64,000 nt of DNA from Phylloscopus collybita (lineage: Eukaryota > Chordata > Aves > Passeriformes > Phylloscopidae). The position numbers and the translations under genes were made by a program. The DNA lies in contig JAJNNQ010000029.1 of the NCBI GenBank assembly GCA_027886175.1, positions 4,272,501 to 4,336,500 of the forward strand. Direction: 5' to 3'. The notes beneath the pieces are model-generated. The model had not been told where the DNA came from. It made no database searches and was given only the letters and a program-made list of their open reading frames with translations. This document shows, piece after piece, positions 48,569-62,339 of the stretch; the first letter of the stretch is position 1; every line of letters begins with the position of its first letter.

Positions 48569-49259
48569 AAAGCTATTTAAATTTGGTGGTTTGTGTATGT
48601 GCTCTTAATTTATTATGGGGCCCAATCTCTGCTGGAATGTCAGAGAACAACATTGCTGCAGCAACTGTAATGAAGGACAGTGGTTACACACACAGATTTG
48701 GTGCTGGTGCAGGCAGTCAAGCCCTGTGCCCTAGCCACTCTGCCAGCTCTGGCACCCTCCCTTTGCTGCATGCGTCAGGGACTCTGCTTCATGGCCAGTT
48801 ATGAAGCCAGGTGCTTTCCAGATGGTTCTGTAGCTGAAGTAAAGGCTTTGCTCCTGAGAAACCTGAACTGATGCTTGGTTAAAGAGACCTGCAGTTGTCA
48901 AAATGGTATTTATATGCTAAATCTCAAGTGAGATCTTATATTCTCTTACATGTCTTCCTACAGCACTTTCTCAGCAGAGGAGAGCAAAAAAGCAAGGCTG
49001 GGTGTTCTATGTGTCCTGGTTGACTGTGTGTCAGAATCCTAATGGCATGCGGAGAACCTAATGGCAATCCTAATGGCCAGCCTTTTATTTGTGAGCCCAC
49101 AAGAGATCTGATTTGAGCATTGCACAGCACCTTTGAATTTATCCAGGAAAGCAGTGAATGAATTGTATGAATATTTAATTTATCACTATTTTAAAATTCA
49201 GATCTACAGAGGCTTAAAGAAATAAAGAGAACAGACAGTTCTGAACATGGTTGCATATC
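48569..49259. other. Single-copy DNA, nothing recognised
   Basis: The stretch contains the local triplet duplication CCTAATGGC near 49037-49078. No gene or transposon is visible. Confidence 0.45.
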
Positions 49260-50391
49260 TTGTTGGGCAGGTATGCAGGACAGATTGAAGGGAGAGCAGT
49301 GAATGTTGTCTGCCTTGACTTCAGCAAGGCTTTTGACACTGTCTCCCATAACATCCTCACAGGTAAGCTCAGGAAATGTGGGTTAGAGTATTGGATGGTG
49401 AGGTGAATCAGGAATTGGCTGAATGGCAGAGCTCAGAAGGTCATGATCAGCAGAGCAGAATCCACCTGGAGACCAACAGCCAATGGCATTCTCCAGGGAT
49501 CAATACTGGAACCAGTCTTGTTCAATTTATCAATGACCCAGATGAAGGGATAGAATGTACCCTCAGCAAGCTTGCTGATGGCACTAAACTGAGGGAGTGG
49601 CTGATCCACCTGAAGGTTCTGATGCTATTCTGTGGGACCTTGATAGGCTAGAGAGTTGGGCAGGGAGAAACTTAATGAGTTCAACAAGGGCAGGTGTTGG
49701 GTCTTGCACCTGGGGAGGAACAACCCCAAGTGTCAGTACAGGTCAGAAGGAGAAGGAGCTGGGACTCTTGGTGGATCACAAGCTGTCCATGAACTGGCAG
49801 TGGCCAGGGGTGTCCTGAGGTGCATTGGGAAGAGCATGGCCAGAAGGTTGAGGGCGTTGTGCCTCCACTTGGCCCTGGTGAGGCTGCATCTGGAGTGCTG
49901 CGTCCAGTTGTGGGCTCCTCAGGACAAGGGAGACAATGAACTACTGGAGAGGGTCACAAAGATGATTTGGGGTCTGGAGTATCTCTCCTATGAGGAGAGA
50001 CAGCATGAACAGGGCCTGTTTTGTCTGAAGAAGACTGAGAAGGGATCACATTAATGCATATAAACATCCTAAAGGTGGGTGCCCAAAAGGATGGCGCCAG
50101 ACTCTTTTCAGTGGTGCCCAGAGACAGGAAGAGGACCAATGGCCGTAAACTAAACCACAAGAAGTTGCACCATTACATGAGTGAGAATTTTTTTACACTG
50201 AGTGTGGCACAGCGCTGGAACAGCTGCCCAGGGAATCTGTGGAGTATCTCTCTCTGGAGACATTCAAAATGCACCTGAATGAGTTCCTGTGCAACCTGCT
50301 CTAGGTGACCCTGGCTTAGCAGGGGGTTGGACTGGATGATCTCCAGAGGTCCCTTTCAACTCTAACAATTATGTGATTCTACTTTTCTGTG
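49260..50391 (+). mobile_element. CR1 LINE, 5'-truncated, with RT remnants
   Basis: The + frame shows DFSKAFDTVSHNIL, then a WLNGRAQ block, a 3'-terminal coding part and the CR1 end CAGAGGTCCCTTTCAACTCT, followed by a decayed (ATTCTGTG)n tail at 50370-50391. The catalytic FADD block reads LADG (about 49575), and stops and frame changes break the frame, so it is dead. Truncation at the 5' end is the usual result of target-primed reverse transcription. About 1.1 kb of the CR1 3' half remains. Confidence 0.92.
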
Positions 50392-52396
50392 ATGTACTGC
50401 TTTTATCATCGTTGGATGTTTGCAAATTCTACCAGAGTCTGTGAGAGTGTGAAAAATTAAAAATTTCATTCTGTGATACTCACCTTCACACATGTGTACA
50501 ACAACAACAATGCCGATTTTGGTACAGGGAGGTGTGACATCAGGGTGCAAGCTCTGACTGGCAGCACTTTTCTGTTGAAAACCCTTAGGGGAAAATGTGC
50601 TTTATGCCAGCAAATTGATGCATCTGCCAGAACTACTCCTTTACTCAAAATATGTTTTTGGCACTTCTTTACAAGCACAGTAATTGTCTCTGTGTTGTAT
50701 ATGATTTAGTATACTTACACTCTTGCAGGTAATGAATTCCTAAAGTAATTATTCATGAAGCTGCTTCCAGTATTTTCTGTAGACCTGTGGAGTTACAGTA
50801 GTGAATGCTCAGAGTGACACTTTGGAGTTGGGCCTTCTTATGTATAACACTGTCTAGCTTTATTTTATTATATTGCAATATATTATGCTATATTTTATTT
50901 TCTAGATGGAGACAGGAAGTATAGCTCAGACACTGAGGATGAAAACCTACCCAGACTGAGAAGCATGGCTTAACTATATTGTATTATTGCTCTATGACAA
51001 GAGATCCCTTGTGAACTACAGGCCTGTGGTACATGTTTAGAAGGCAAATATTATCTTTTCAATATTTAAATTCAAAGTTAAATATTCAGCTCAATGTAAA
51101 GAGATCTCCTTACAGCAAACAGCAGGATCATTCTGATTTTCTTCATCTGAAGTGTCATAAAAATGTCTCCATTTTGTAACCCTACATAGAATAACTGAAT
51201 GACCCCAAAATGCAGCAACATTTCACCTTATCAGCCATAGTGGTGTGACATGAAGCATTAAGGCATTTTGGATTAATGGGAAACATTTAAAAATCATATT
51301 TTTATGACCCATGTGGAGAAAAATTGGATTCCCAAAGTTAACAATAAGTTGCACTTAAAAGTTGGAAGTTTTCACACCTTCGCTCTAATTCATTTTAGCA
51401 TGTAGTATTCATGAAAAGATCATATAGTTAAAGAGGAACTGATGGAAAATCTCATCTGAATTTTTTGTTAGACCTCTTAACCTTCTTCACAGCACTTCAG
51501 AAGCTTTGCTGCTAGCCAAATCCAGAGAGTACAGAAGAAAAGGATATAGCAAGTAAGTTCCTTATAGCCAGTTTCACGGGCATCACTGATTTTGGGGTTG
51601 GATAAGGGCTGGTTCTTATTTTTTTCTGAATAGCTCGAGAGTTCCCAGGAAATTTTACACTATTCTATACAGACATATAAGAATAAAATCAGTTTCCCAT
51701 GCAAAAAGAGATTTAGGACCATTGCTATCCAGAATCCTAAGGAAAGTAGAAGTTTGTTGGCCAAAGACAAGACATGAGAGATTTCTGCCAGAAAAAAAAG
51801 AAGCAATAAATGTTTTTTAATTCAAACACTACTCTAAACTCATCTAGGGTTTAGAAATCTTTTAGAAAATTTGAGGTGTATCAGGGCAAGCCAGAAAAAA
51901 GTCAAAACAGATTTTTGGGCATGATTAAAAGGCTTTGTAGATTTAAAGGAGTGATATCTTTGTTATCTTTTTTACAATACAGTAATATTTTCTAGGATAA
52001 GCAGATCATGCTTAATTATGTTTTCTTACAAATGTAAAACTGGCCAAATTATGCTTCGCTGGGGGAAATTCAGAGAGAAGCCTGTAAACTCAATAGAGTA
52101 GCCTATAAAATCAGCTGAATCAATTCAGATTTTGCCTACCAGTAATTTAGAGCAGAGACTGAGTACAGTTGGCTCCAAGCTATGCAAAGTGACACATGGA
52201 GAACTGAAGTCTCACCAAATCAATAGAGTGACTTAGAAAATATTGCAATTGAATTATGATTCTCTAAGTAGGCTACTCACTGTAAAAGAAATTCTCTCTA
52301 GCCATAAACAGTGTTTTTACTTTAATTCCTCTTGCAATGACATCAGTATTAAAACAGGTTTCTGAGGTAGAAACCCAGGATATTTCTTGAGGTCAC

Positions 52397-52434
52397 TTTT
52401 TTTTTCTTTTTTTTTTTTCTTTTCTTTTCTGTAG
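52397..52434 (+). repeat. Polypyrimidine tract followed by CTGTAG
   Basis: T-rich runs broken by single C bases lead into TTCTGTAG. This is the form of a strong 3' splice site on the plus strand, but no exon is evident after it. Listed as a low-complexity tract. Confidence 0.7.
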
Positions 52435-55140
52435 GACTTGTACAGCCTTTCCTTTGTGTATATACCCTTTTTTTTTTTTTTTTAACTTTCATGTGTTTTC
52501 AGGAAGTGATATCATATGAACATGCTGATAAAATTAGCCCGAAGCTTTTACTACATTTATATACAACAAAAGAAATCTTTGTCAGTAATTACTTGCAAAC
52601 ATATTATTGGTCCCTTGTAATTGTATAGTCAATGATTATGGCAGAAAACCAATAATTTTATGTAGTTATGACTAAATACCAGTACAACCCTTATATTATC
52701 AATAATCAGTGTAATAAAGCTGGCTTATTGTTCTAGCATTAAAAGGTCCCAGTATATGTTTGGAGCTTTTGTTAGCTGGAGCTGTGTTTCAGCTTAATAT
52801 AATTTCTGGTAATACTGAGATAATAAAAAATTACTGGCTTTCATATGATACACATATGCTGGAATGGACAGCCTCTGGTTTTCAAGCTGTCTCATTAGTG
52901 AAGCTGGCTTCTTCAAAACCAACTTGGATTTTAATAAATCTCAGGGCCTGTGTGTATTCTGTTCTCCAGAGAACTTTCAGAAGATATCTGGCATGGTGTA
53001 TCACCATTTTTTTCCAATTGAGTACAATGGGATTTTATTTACTGGATTATATAAAAGAGGCTACTTTGAAACATATACATGCCATATATAAGACAAAGAA
53101 TGTTGGTTAAATGAAAGTTTGATTGTTTGTGGAACTTCAGAATCTGAGCTTGAATTTTATGCTCAATGTACTTCCTTTTCTGCAATACAAGGATATTTGC
53201 TGGTAGTGGGTAACACCCAATTTTGATAAATTTATCCCTACATTGAAAGTTTTTCCAAATTCCCAGGGCAAATCTGGATTTATTTTTTGTGGGGAATGTT
53301 AACAGATGATTTAATTTACACTTGCCATGCTTTACACTACTCAAAGAAGACTGATGGTGAGTACAGTAGCAGCTTTTCCAGAGAGACCAGTCCTTGAGCA
53401 CAGCTGTCCTGCTTCTGAAGCCTTTGCCATGCCCAGAAGCTGCCAGCAGGAGCATTGCTATGTGGCAGCTCTCTGGGCTTCTCCAGCAATGCCCACAGAA
53501 GGTTTGCAACAGAGAGGACAGGCAGCTCCTGTAAATGGACATGAGCTGTGCAGCCTGTGCAGCTTGTCTTTACCAAATCTCTACCAGATCCCAAAAGAAA
53601 TAACACTGTCTAATGACTTGGGCACAAGCCCACCCCTCCACTCCTGCTTAATTTAAAACTTTTCTTCTGCCGCTAGGTTTGTTTCAGCCATGGTACTAGC
53701 CTGTATCTGTTCTTCCACAGGTGAAGTAGGCATAATAAAGTACTTGTACCAGCTTGAAAAGGAGGCATATGAAGGAAAGACTGTCATTTTTTAGTGACAA
53801 TAAAGAAAGCATGAAAATGATAAAATATAATTCCACCTGTCTTTTGCGACTTCATTGGAGCCAGGGGTTCACTTTGCACATCTGCCCACGTAGCGTACCA
53901 CAGGGTAACTTGCAAGAAGAGACACAGGGTAGGAAATGACATCTGCATAGCTCCTCAGTGAGACTGACTGCAGAGGAAGCTCTCAAAACCAGCAATTTTG
54001 TCTCAGGAAGACTTTTCCTTCCTAACAGATCTTTGCCCAGGAGGAACAAGGGAGATACATGCCTGAAGGCAGCCATGTGCAGGTCAAGATACAAATTGGA
54101 CTAGGCTGTGTTACTATATCACTGCTATAATTTAAGAAAAAAGTATGTCTTTACAGAGGCAGGATAGCTGCATAATGTGGCTGAAGGAAGAACATTCTAC
54201 ACTATTTGGCAGCTCAACCTACTGCTCAGTTTAGTAGCATCAATCAACATGCATGTAAACAGAAGTTTGTCTGACAAGGTTTGTTCACAGTACAGTATTC
54301 CATGCAGGAATATCATGTCAATCAGAAGAATATTACTGTCTTGTTATTCTTATATACTGTTTTGGTACTTTCATTTAGGTCCCCTCTAAAACATTCTCAA
54401 CCTCTGAAGGCCACTGCTTCCTTTTATATTCTATAGTAGAATGAAAAGCAATGAGGAAGGCATGTAAGAATGTGCTTGCAGTTAATAACTCTACACATAT
54501 GCTGAAAATTAAATGTACACTTCGTGTTTTCCTGGATGTGGGCCAGAGAAGGCAGCTCACAGGACGAAGTCACTAATGAATATAGCGTACAGCTCACAGT
54601 ACACTGCAGAGATCTTTTTCTCCTCTGCTGTATAGGAGCTCTAAATGAAAAAAATGGAGTCTTCCTTCAGTGCATTAGTGTTTTGCACAAAAGGAATGCA
54701 TAATCTTTGAAGGGATTTTATGCCATGACTCCTGAAAAGAGTCACAGGGACTCTGACAATAGCAGTAAATTGACTTACCCTGATCTCATGGGCAAACACA
54801 GGTAACACCTACATCCTGTATAGAAAAAGAGCAAATGGAGATCCAGCTATGCTTGTCAATACTGTACTGCTTTTCAGTGTTTCTGCATGTCTTGATTTAT
54901 TGTGTACATAAAATGACAGACAAATGGCCAATCACAAAAACTTGTGCCTCCCATCATACTTCATTGGCAATAAAAGTACAGATAATTGGCCTACCCTTTC
55001 CAGAAACATTATAAGCAATTAACAAGGAAATGTGGGCATATCTTGCTCAAAATGGAAACCTAGTCAGCTTAGAGGTTCCTTCTGGCTGATAAGAAAAACT
55101 AAAGTAGTTTTGTTCATTTAATTTGTTCTCTCCCCAGGAC

Positions 55141-55203
55141 AAAAAAAATCCCAGAAAACAAAACCCCAACAACCAAAAAAACCAACAAAAAAACCAAAAC
55201 CAT
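55141..55203. repeat. A/C-rich low-complexity tract
   Basis: Alternating A runs and CC or CAA units make up the stretch, with only single G and T interruptions. Confidence 0.8.
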
Positions 55204-58200
55204 ACAGCATTTTTGCTTTTGATTTAATTTACTTTCCCTGGATTACTATTTCAATGCATTATGGATTACATGAAGCATGAGAATTTGAGAACTTGTGTTA
55301 ATGAGAAGAGGCCAGGATTGGCACTTGCCCAGTGCTTCTTTGGGTTAGTTATTCCTTTGTGCATACTCTGTTACCACAGACTGTGGGCCCACAGAACATA
55401 ATGCATGGTAAGGAACATGGAGATCATGTAGACAATGCTTTTGTGCAGAGGGAGAAAACTGCACAAAAAGAAAATATATTAAGTTTATGCTACCTTTTGG
55501 ACTCATCTGTTGACTTCAGGTGCATTAACTAGTTCAACCAAATCCTAAATAGGATCAAGCAGTGGGAACGACACACTGATCAGCTGCAGAGTTGAGGCTA
55601 GACTCAAGTTCAGGCAACTGTGCAATGCACTGCAAATACAATGCACAAAAGTAAGATTAATGGGAGAACAGGAATGGAGAGGAAACATGCCTATAATCCA
55701 TAATTTAAGCAAACACAAGTGGACCATGTCCCTTACAACAAAAAATCATGTCACTTCTATTTACATGCCTGTATGGAAACTGCCTCTGAAAAAGCCAGTC
55801 CCAGAAGCAGAGGAGCAGCCATGATATAGAATAAAATCCTTAAGACAAAAACCCCTCAAAGTACTGTCCTACAGTCTTGATGAGCACCAAGGGCTACCCT
55901 TCCCTGTCTTTGTTCAACTGCAATCCCCTATCACCTGCCTCAAGGAAAACTATCTTTGTACAATCCAGGTTCCTTCTTCTGTAATCCTAAGGATTCAGAA
56001 AAGTGAGGGGTGGTCTTACATAAAACAAAGGTCTTCAGAATGCAATCAATTTTTTGATTTTAATGAAAAGTACTCCAAGGACACACTCTGTGATTAGCAG
56101 GAAGAGGCTGCAGAGCAAGTTATGTTCCAGTTTTTCTTTTAGTCTGATTTGTCAGACTGGAAATCAACATAATTACACATTAATAAAACATCTCAGCCTG
56201 TAGCTGCAAGGCCAGGACAGTGTGCTTCTACCATCTGAATAATCCTTGTTAAATTATTTTTCCACCCTTCTCCATCCAATTGCTCAGTTGTGCTGGTGCT
56301 CATTTAGAAATAAGCCTGCATATGTTTGTTGTCTTAAAATCCAGTGCTTCAATTCACAGGTTTCTTTATTCTCCTTTTCTGCTATGCTGTTTGTGTCAGG
56401 GACTAGCTTGGAGACAGTGACCAACTCTGGCACTTGAAAGCCTCACTCTGGATTTGAGGCTGCTGGCTTAGGTGGCAAACATGGGCCACTTTGACACTGT
56501 CTCTGGATGAAGTGAGAAAATACTTTAACTTCAGAAACTTTGTTTCCCTTCCAAAAGCTGAAGATAAAAAGAGGAAGAAATTACATGCAAAGGAAAAAAT
56601 AGTGAAGGAAAATAGTAGGGAAAATAGGTTTGGGTGTTTATATTTGATGCCTTGTTTAGATGGTTGATGTGAGAGTGGAGATATCTGTTATTTTCTGGAC
56701 ACAGGAAAGTTTGGCTTTCTTTGTGGTGTTACCTGTTGTAGGTTTGTACTACAGTTGCAGCTACAGAATGGGTCAAGCTTTGCCCTTTGAGACATTTTCC
56801 TAGTTTTGTTACTGGTTCTTCCTTCTCCTGTTTACAGTTTCAAAATGCAAGCGGCAGTTCACATTTTCTTACCTGTCCTTTAGCCCTGCACAAGTCCCTG
56901 GCTGTCAAGTGGCACTGGAGAAGAAACTTTTAACAAGTGTTTAAAATCACCAATTAATATCTTTGTTTTCTTGTATTTTGATGGCAGGCTAGCACACAGA
57001 ACTGTGTGAAGGAGGTGCTACAGTGATGATGTAATTGCTGAAGGAGGACAGACAGAAAGGGAAGACTTAATTCTCTAATCTTCCCTTTGCATGTGGCTTT
57101 CGCCATGTTTAATTTTTCAATCTATTTTTTCTGGCTTTAAATATTTTAAAATCATAAACAAATAAAGATTAGAAAAGTCAAACAGTCTGAGTCTGCCTCT
57201 GTGTTAACATAATGGATACATTCATAATATAAAAGTTTATTTCTAAATAAGGCAAAGATGGGTTCTGACCACATAAACTGGAGCAATAAAAAGAAAAGGA
57301 ATCATTGCTGCTGTTGTCACTGGTATGTTCTAGGGAACTTTATGACCATCTAGCAGGGGTTGAGGCAGGGAGCAGTTTCTGAGACACGCAACTGAAATTG
57401 GTCAGCAGCAGAATGCTAAACCCCCATGAAATGTCATTGTAAGAATGAGTTAAAGCTCTTCTCCCTTAGTCAGGCAAAAGTACACGCTTCCCTCTGAATA
57501 TGGCATAGGCAACTTGAAACTGAAGCCCATTAACGAAAATTTAATAGCTGGTCCTCATTTTAGTCCTCCTTTTGCCCTTTTTTGACTAATCCTTCTTCTC
57601 AAGAGCTTTTGCCATGTATCTTGTGTCACTACACCTGCTTTTCCTGGGATGAGGGGGAAGATCCTGTTCAATGCAATTGCAATCACCATAATCATACTGA
57701 ATTGGAATTATACTGTCCACCTGGATCAGCCAGAGATGCAGATAGGGTAGAGCAGTCCTTTGTGGCCCATGAAAGGTCTGCAATCAGCTTCTACTCTCTG
57801 TAGCCAGCACATCACTGTCTTAAGGTATTTCCTTGTCATCCCTCTCTTTAAGAGAGAAAACAACCTCTCTTCAAGATTCCTCCAAAAAACACAGGTCTCA
57901 CCCTCATGGTAAATGTTTTATTGTGGCATCTATCAGTCACTAGATGCAAAACGCCCAAACAATGGGATTCTCTGTGGTACTTATACATCAACTTGCAGTA
58001 CCAAACATACTGATCATTATATTGTTCCTCATACTCTGGCACTATTTTTCACAAACATGACAGAAACATTTTCCATTAATATTCATTGGCAAAGTATTGT
58101 TGCTTTGATTATATGAGAAGATTTTTCCACAGATGGTAGATGAAGTAAGAAGAAATCAGATCCTGCTTTGCAAATCATACAGCCCTGAACCTGCGGGGGT

Positions 58201-60361
58201 ATGGAGCTGCAGCATTTGTCCCAGCTATGGGAGACTCTGTCTGTGGAGCTCCCCTGTTTAAATATCGGCAACGCATTATTGATTAGCACCTGCTCCCCGT
58301 GTTCAAGTGGGACATTGTGAGTTTATAGATCATAATGTTTCCTCAGGTGCAAGAACTGAGGTGGTGTGTTTGCACAGTTATTGTTAAGCTGGGAATGAAA
58401 TTAATTCAAATGACTTGTGAATCTCCAGGGAGGCAGGAAATGGGAAGTACCAATTTCCATGAGGTAGGGTACACTTGGCCAAAATGGGTTCTTGGTTACA
58501 CCTCAGCCTTTTTATCAGTTCCAGGACTCTGCAGAGATGGGAGTGGAGTCAGGATCTGTCCCAGAGTCCATTTGCCTCAGCTTGCGTCCCAATATGAAAT
58601 GCTGTTTGCTTCCCTTGATTTTCTCCCTCTGCAAATTTTCTCCTCTTCTGTTTTAATTCCAGCTAACTTATTTTTGGCCTGTGTACAGTGGGAAGCTATC
58701 CAGACTTTTTCCACAGACTTTATTCTCTACACCGGCAATCACAGCTGTCATGACTTCATAACTATGAAACAGTACTGCAGGCAGGGGTAACAGGCCCTGA
58801 ATTGTATTCGTCTGGCAGGAGATATAAAGTGGCAAATGCAACCTGTGTAATTCTTGACCACATGCTGTGTTACTGCAGAAAAACACTTTTATCATGCACA
58901 CAAATCACTTTACTTTTTTTTTCCTTAATTCATTTTCCTTTAGCTCAGAAGGTCAGTATTTTCAACACACTCTAACCACTAAAGAAAAAATGTGCTCAAA
59001 ATAAAGTCCATAAATAAGAATTGATTATTCTGACTTGGACTGAATAAATGTAGTAACAAGCTGGTCCTCTAAAGACCATGGCAAAACTCCCACTGACTTC
59101 ATTTGGGCCAGGAGTTCATTCCTAACCTTCATTTTCTCTGCATTAAATGTGATACTTTGATGGAGGACACATGAAGACTTACCTATACAGCAGTATTATT
59201 ATATTTTCCTGTTTTCAGTGGGAACTATCAGAAAAGAATAATTTGAAGAAATTACAGTTAAATGTACTACCAGTTTTTTTTTCTTATAGTTTCCTGGACA
59301 TTGACCTATGTCTAAAGTCATGATAACCAATCATGACAAAAGGGTCAGAAGTACTCTACCCACAGTAATTAACTGTACCAGGGGTCAAACTGAACACTGA
59401 AATATTTTTCATTTGCTAACATGCTACAGCTCAGAGTTAAACAAAGATGAGCAGTTTTCAAATTATTGAAGTGAATGTATCAATCAAAAGTAAGCATTTT
59501 TGCTTTTTCATTTGTATAGCCAACAAACTCCACTTAAAATAATTTTACTGTTGCAATGACACAAGTGATCATCTGTAACGAAAGTCCCTCATAATATTTC
59601 TTTTAAATATTTATTTTAGATTACAACTCCCTTGACTGAGGAAACATTTTTCAGCTATTATGTGCTGATTAAACAGTTGCTGAAGAACACATGTAACAGC
59701 AAGGCTGAGGTTTTACAGGCTCCACAATAATGTCCAAGGTATTAAACATCAAGCAGCAGCAGGATTTTTTTTGCCTAACCTGAGAGCTCTCCAGGGAGAA
59801 GCCATAAAATATAGCCCTTTACAACATGTCATCCACTGAGTTTATGGATTACACTCTACGTGATTAAGACTGATGGCTAATATCTGCTAACAGTGTTAGT
59901 GCAGATGTAATCAGTGTAAGAAGATGCATTCAATTCCTTTGGTATGAACACAGAGTGAATCAGCTCAGAAGGGTAATACTTGTGAAGCCAGACCTAAGAT
60001 TATTTACAATACTAAAATCAAGTACTGCCAGGTTTGCCTGTTTTTTAAGAACTTACTAGAAGAATCACCTGTGTGGTGACCACCATAATGGAAAATCCCT
60101 TACTAGACAGGAACAACAGAAGTGAAGCACAAAGAGCAGGGTTCAGTATTCAGAGGCTGCAAAAGATGCTTTGGTTTAGGTCATAGCCAGGAAATCCAGC
60201 CTCTAGTGCAAAGTACAGAAATAAGAATGAATGAAGGAATAGAATCCGTTATTTCCTTTATTTTCAGCTTATAAATTGCTCATCTGGGATCAACAAGCAA
60301 GCTCTCAAGCCAAATCAGACTATGTCTTGCAGTATTGGGGTGGTAAAGGTAAGTACAGTAA

Positions 60362-60785
60362 GATATCACAGAATCACAGAATCAACCATGCTGGAAAAGA
60401 CCTCCAAAATCAAGTCTAACCTATGACCCAATATCCCCTTGTCACCATGGTACTGAGTGCCACATCCAGTCTTCCTCAGACACCTCCAGGTAGGGTAGCT
60501 CCACAATCTCCCTGGGCAGCCCACTCCAATGCCCAGTCACCCTTTCTGTGAAGAGCTTCTTCCTTATGCCCAACCTAAACCTCCCCTGGTACTGCTTAAA
60601 CCTGTGTCCTTTTGAACTATGTCACTGATTCCCTGGGAGAAGGGACCAAGCCCAATCTGGCTGCATACTCTTTTCAAATAATTGTAGAGAATGCTAAAGT
60701 GCCCCCTGAGCCTCCTCTTCTCCTGGCAAAACAGTCCCAGCTCCCTCAGCTGCTCCTTGTAGGACTTCACCAGCCTTCACTGACT
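60362..60785 (-). repeat. CR1 LINE 3' end, antisense fragment
   Basis: The stretch starting ATCACAGAATCACAGAATC is two copies of the CR1 terminal 8-mer read in reverse, then the characteristic CR1 3' untranslated and C-terminal coding sequence up to about 60785. It lies opposite to the two CR1 copies just to its right. Confidence 0.9.
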
Positions 60786-61069
60786 CTTGACAAAGAGAGT
60801 TTTCTGATGCCAATCCTGTTTTCATTTAATCAGTCTTGAGAAAACAAAAAGCTAGACTGATTGCCTTGACAAGAGCAAGTCTCAACTGTTGCACACACAC
60901 TTATTCCAACAAAACCATGTTTCAAGCTTCTGCACACCAGCTGATTTCCATCCTTCTCTCCCATAAATTGCAGTGTATTTTAGGAAATACTAGCTGGAAC
61001 TCATGTCTGCAGCACTGGTGTCTGCAGCCACTATGCGACACAAACCCCATGGCACCTTTTGCCATGGAA
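60786..61069. other. DNA between opposed CR1 copies
   Basis: No clear feature is visible. Part of it may be unrecognised CR1 sequence. Confidence 0.35.
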
Positions 61070-62318
61070 GCCAGGGAGATCACGTGAAAAAACCATTTCA
61101 GCTTGACCAAGGGCAAGTCCTGCCTGACCAATGCAGCAGCCTTCTATGATGGAATGACTGCATCAGTGGACGAGGGAAGTGTTACACATAATTTATCTGG
61201 ACTACTGTAAAACCTTTGACATGGTCCCCAAGAACATCTCTCCAAATTGGAGAGGGAGGGAATTAATGGGTAGACTATTAGATGAATAAGAAAGTGATTA
61301 TGTGACAGCCAGAGGGTAGTGGTCAATGGCTCAGAGTCCCAATGAAAATCAGTGACAACTGGGTCCCCCAAAGGTCTGTATTAGTACCTGTGTTATTTAA
61401 TATCTTCATTAATGACATAGACATAAGGATCAAGAGCACCCTCAGCAAACTTGCAGATGACACCAAGCTGAGTGGTGCTCTTGACTCACCTGAAGGACAG
61501 GATGCCATCCAGAGGGACCTGGATGGACAAGCTTGAGAAGTGCATCCCTGTGAATGTCATGAGGTTTAACAAGACCAAGTGCAAGGTGCTGCACCTGAGC
61601 TGGGACAACCCCAGCACAGGCTGGGGGATGAACAGATCAAGAACAGCCCTGGGGAGAAGGACTTGGGTGCTGTGGATGAGGGTTTGGACATGACCCAGCC
61701 ATGGGCACTTCCAGCCCAGAAAGCCAAATGTGTCCTGGGCTGCATCCAAAGCAGTGTGGGCAGCAGGGCAGGGAGGATTCTGCCCCTCACCTGGAACCCT
61801 GCATCCAGCTCTGGGGTCTCAGCACAGGAAGGACATGGATCCATTGGAGTGAGTCCAGAGGAGGGTTACTAAGATGATTAGAGGGATGGAGCACTTCTTC
61901 TACAAGGAAAGACCAAGAGAATTGGGATTGTCCAGCCTGGAAAGAGAAACCTGGAAGAGATGGGTGACCTAACTGTGATCTTCCAGTACCTGAAGGGAGC
62001 TTACAAGAAGGTTGAGGAGAGACTTCTTACAAGAGCATGTAATGACAGGACAAGGGGAAATGGCTTCATACTAAAGTATTTAGATTAAATATTAGGAAGA
62101 AATTCTTAACTGTGAGGATGGTGAATACCGGAACAGATTGCCCAGAGAAGTTGTGTATGACATTCCCATTCCTGGAAGCATTCAAGGCAAGGCTGGATGG
62201 GGCTTGAGCAACCTAATCCAGTGAAAAACATCTCTGCCCATGGCAGGGGAGACTTGAAACTAGATGAACCTTTCCAACTATAAGGTGTCTTCCACCCCAA
62301 GCCATTTTATGGTTTCAC
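61070..62318 (+). mobile_element. CR1 LINE, 5'-truncated, with RT remnants
   Basis: The + strand carries a CR1 reverse transcriptase part with the block LADDTKLSG near 61445-61480 (both catalytic aspartates still readable), then the downstream coding part and the CR1 3' end near 62290-62318. Stops and frame changes interrupt it throughout. The ORFs across it (60-97 codons, both strands) are fragments of CR1 or shadows of it. Confidence 0.88.
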
Positions 62319-62339
62319 ATCAACCCTGTGCCCTCTACT

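Larger units (their letters stand above)
50392..60361. other. Single-copy DNA, no gene seen (about 10 kb)
   Basis: A+T-rich. The longest ORFs are 167 codons (53542-53039, minus) and 151 codons (58335-58790, plus). Both have overlapping competitors on other frames and no recognised domain. Simple tracts: T/C-rich 52397-52434, T run 52468-52484, A/C-rich 55141-55203. No transposon ends were noticed. Confidence 0.5.

Noticed and set aside
48346..48804. 152-codon plus ORF with a counterpart at 23971-24153
   Set aside because: The shared part is only the dispersed repeat. The frame is not maintained beyond it in the other copy.
53039..53542. 167-codon minus ORF
   Set aside because: It has no recognised domain and two competing ORFs overlap it on the plus strand. 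A chance ORF is the simpler reading.
58335..58790. 151-codon plus ORF
   Set aside because: No domain, and neither splice signals nor promoter motifs around it were convincing.
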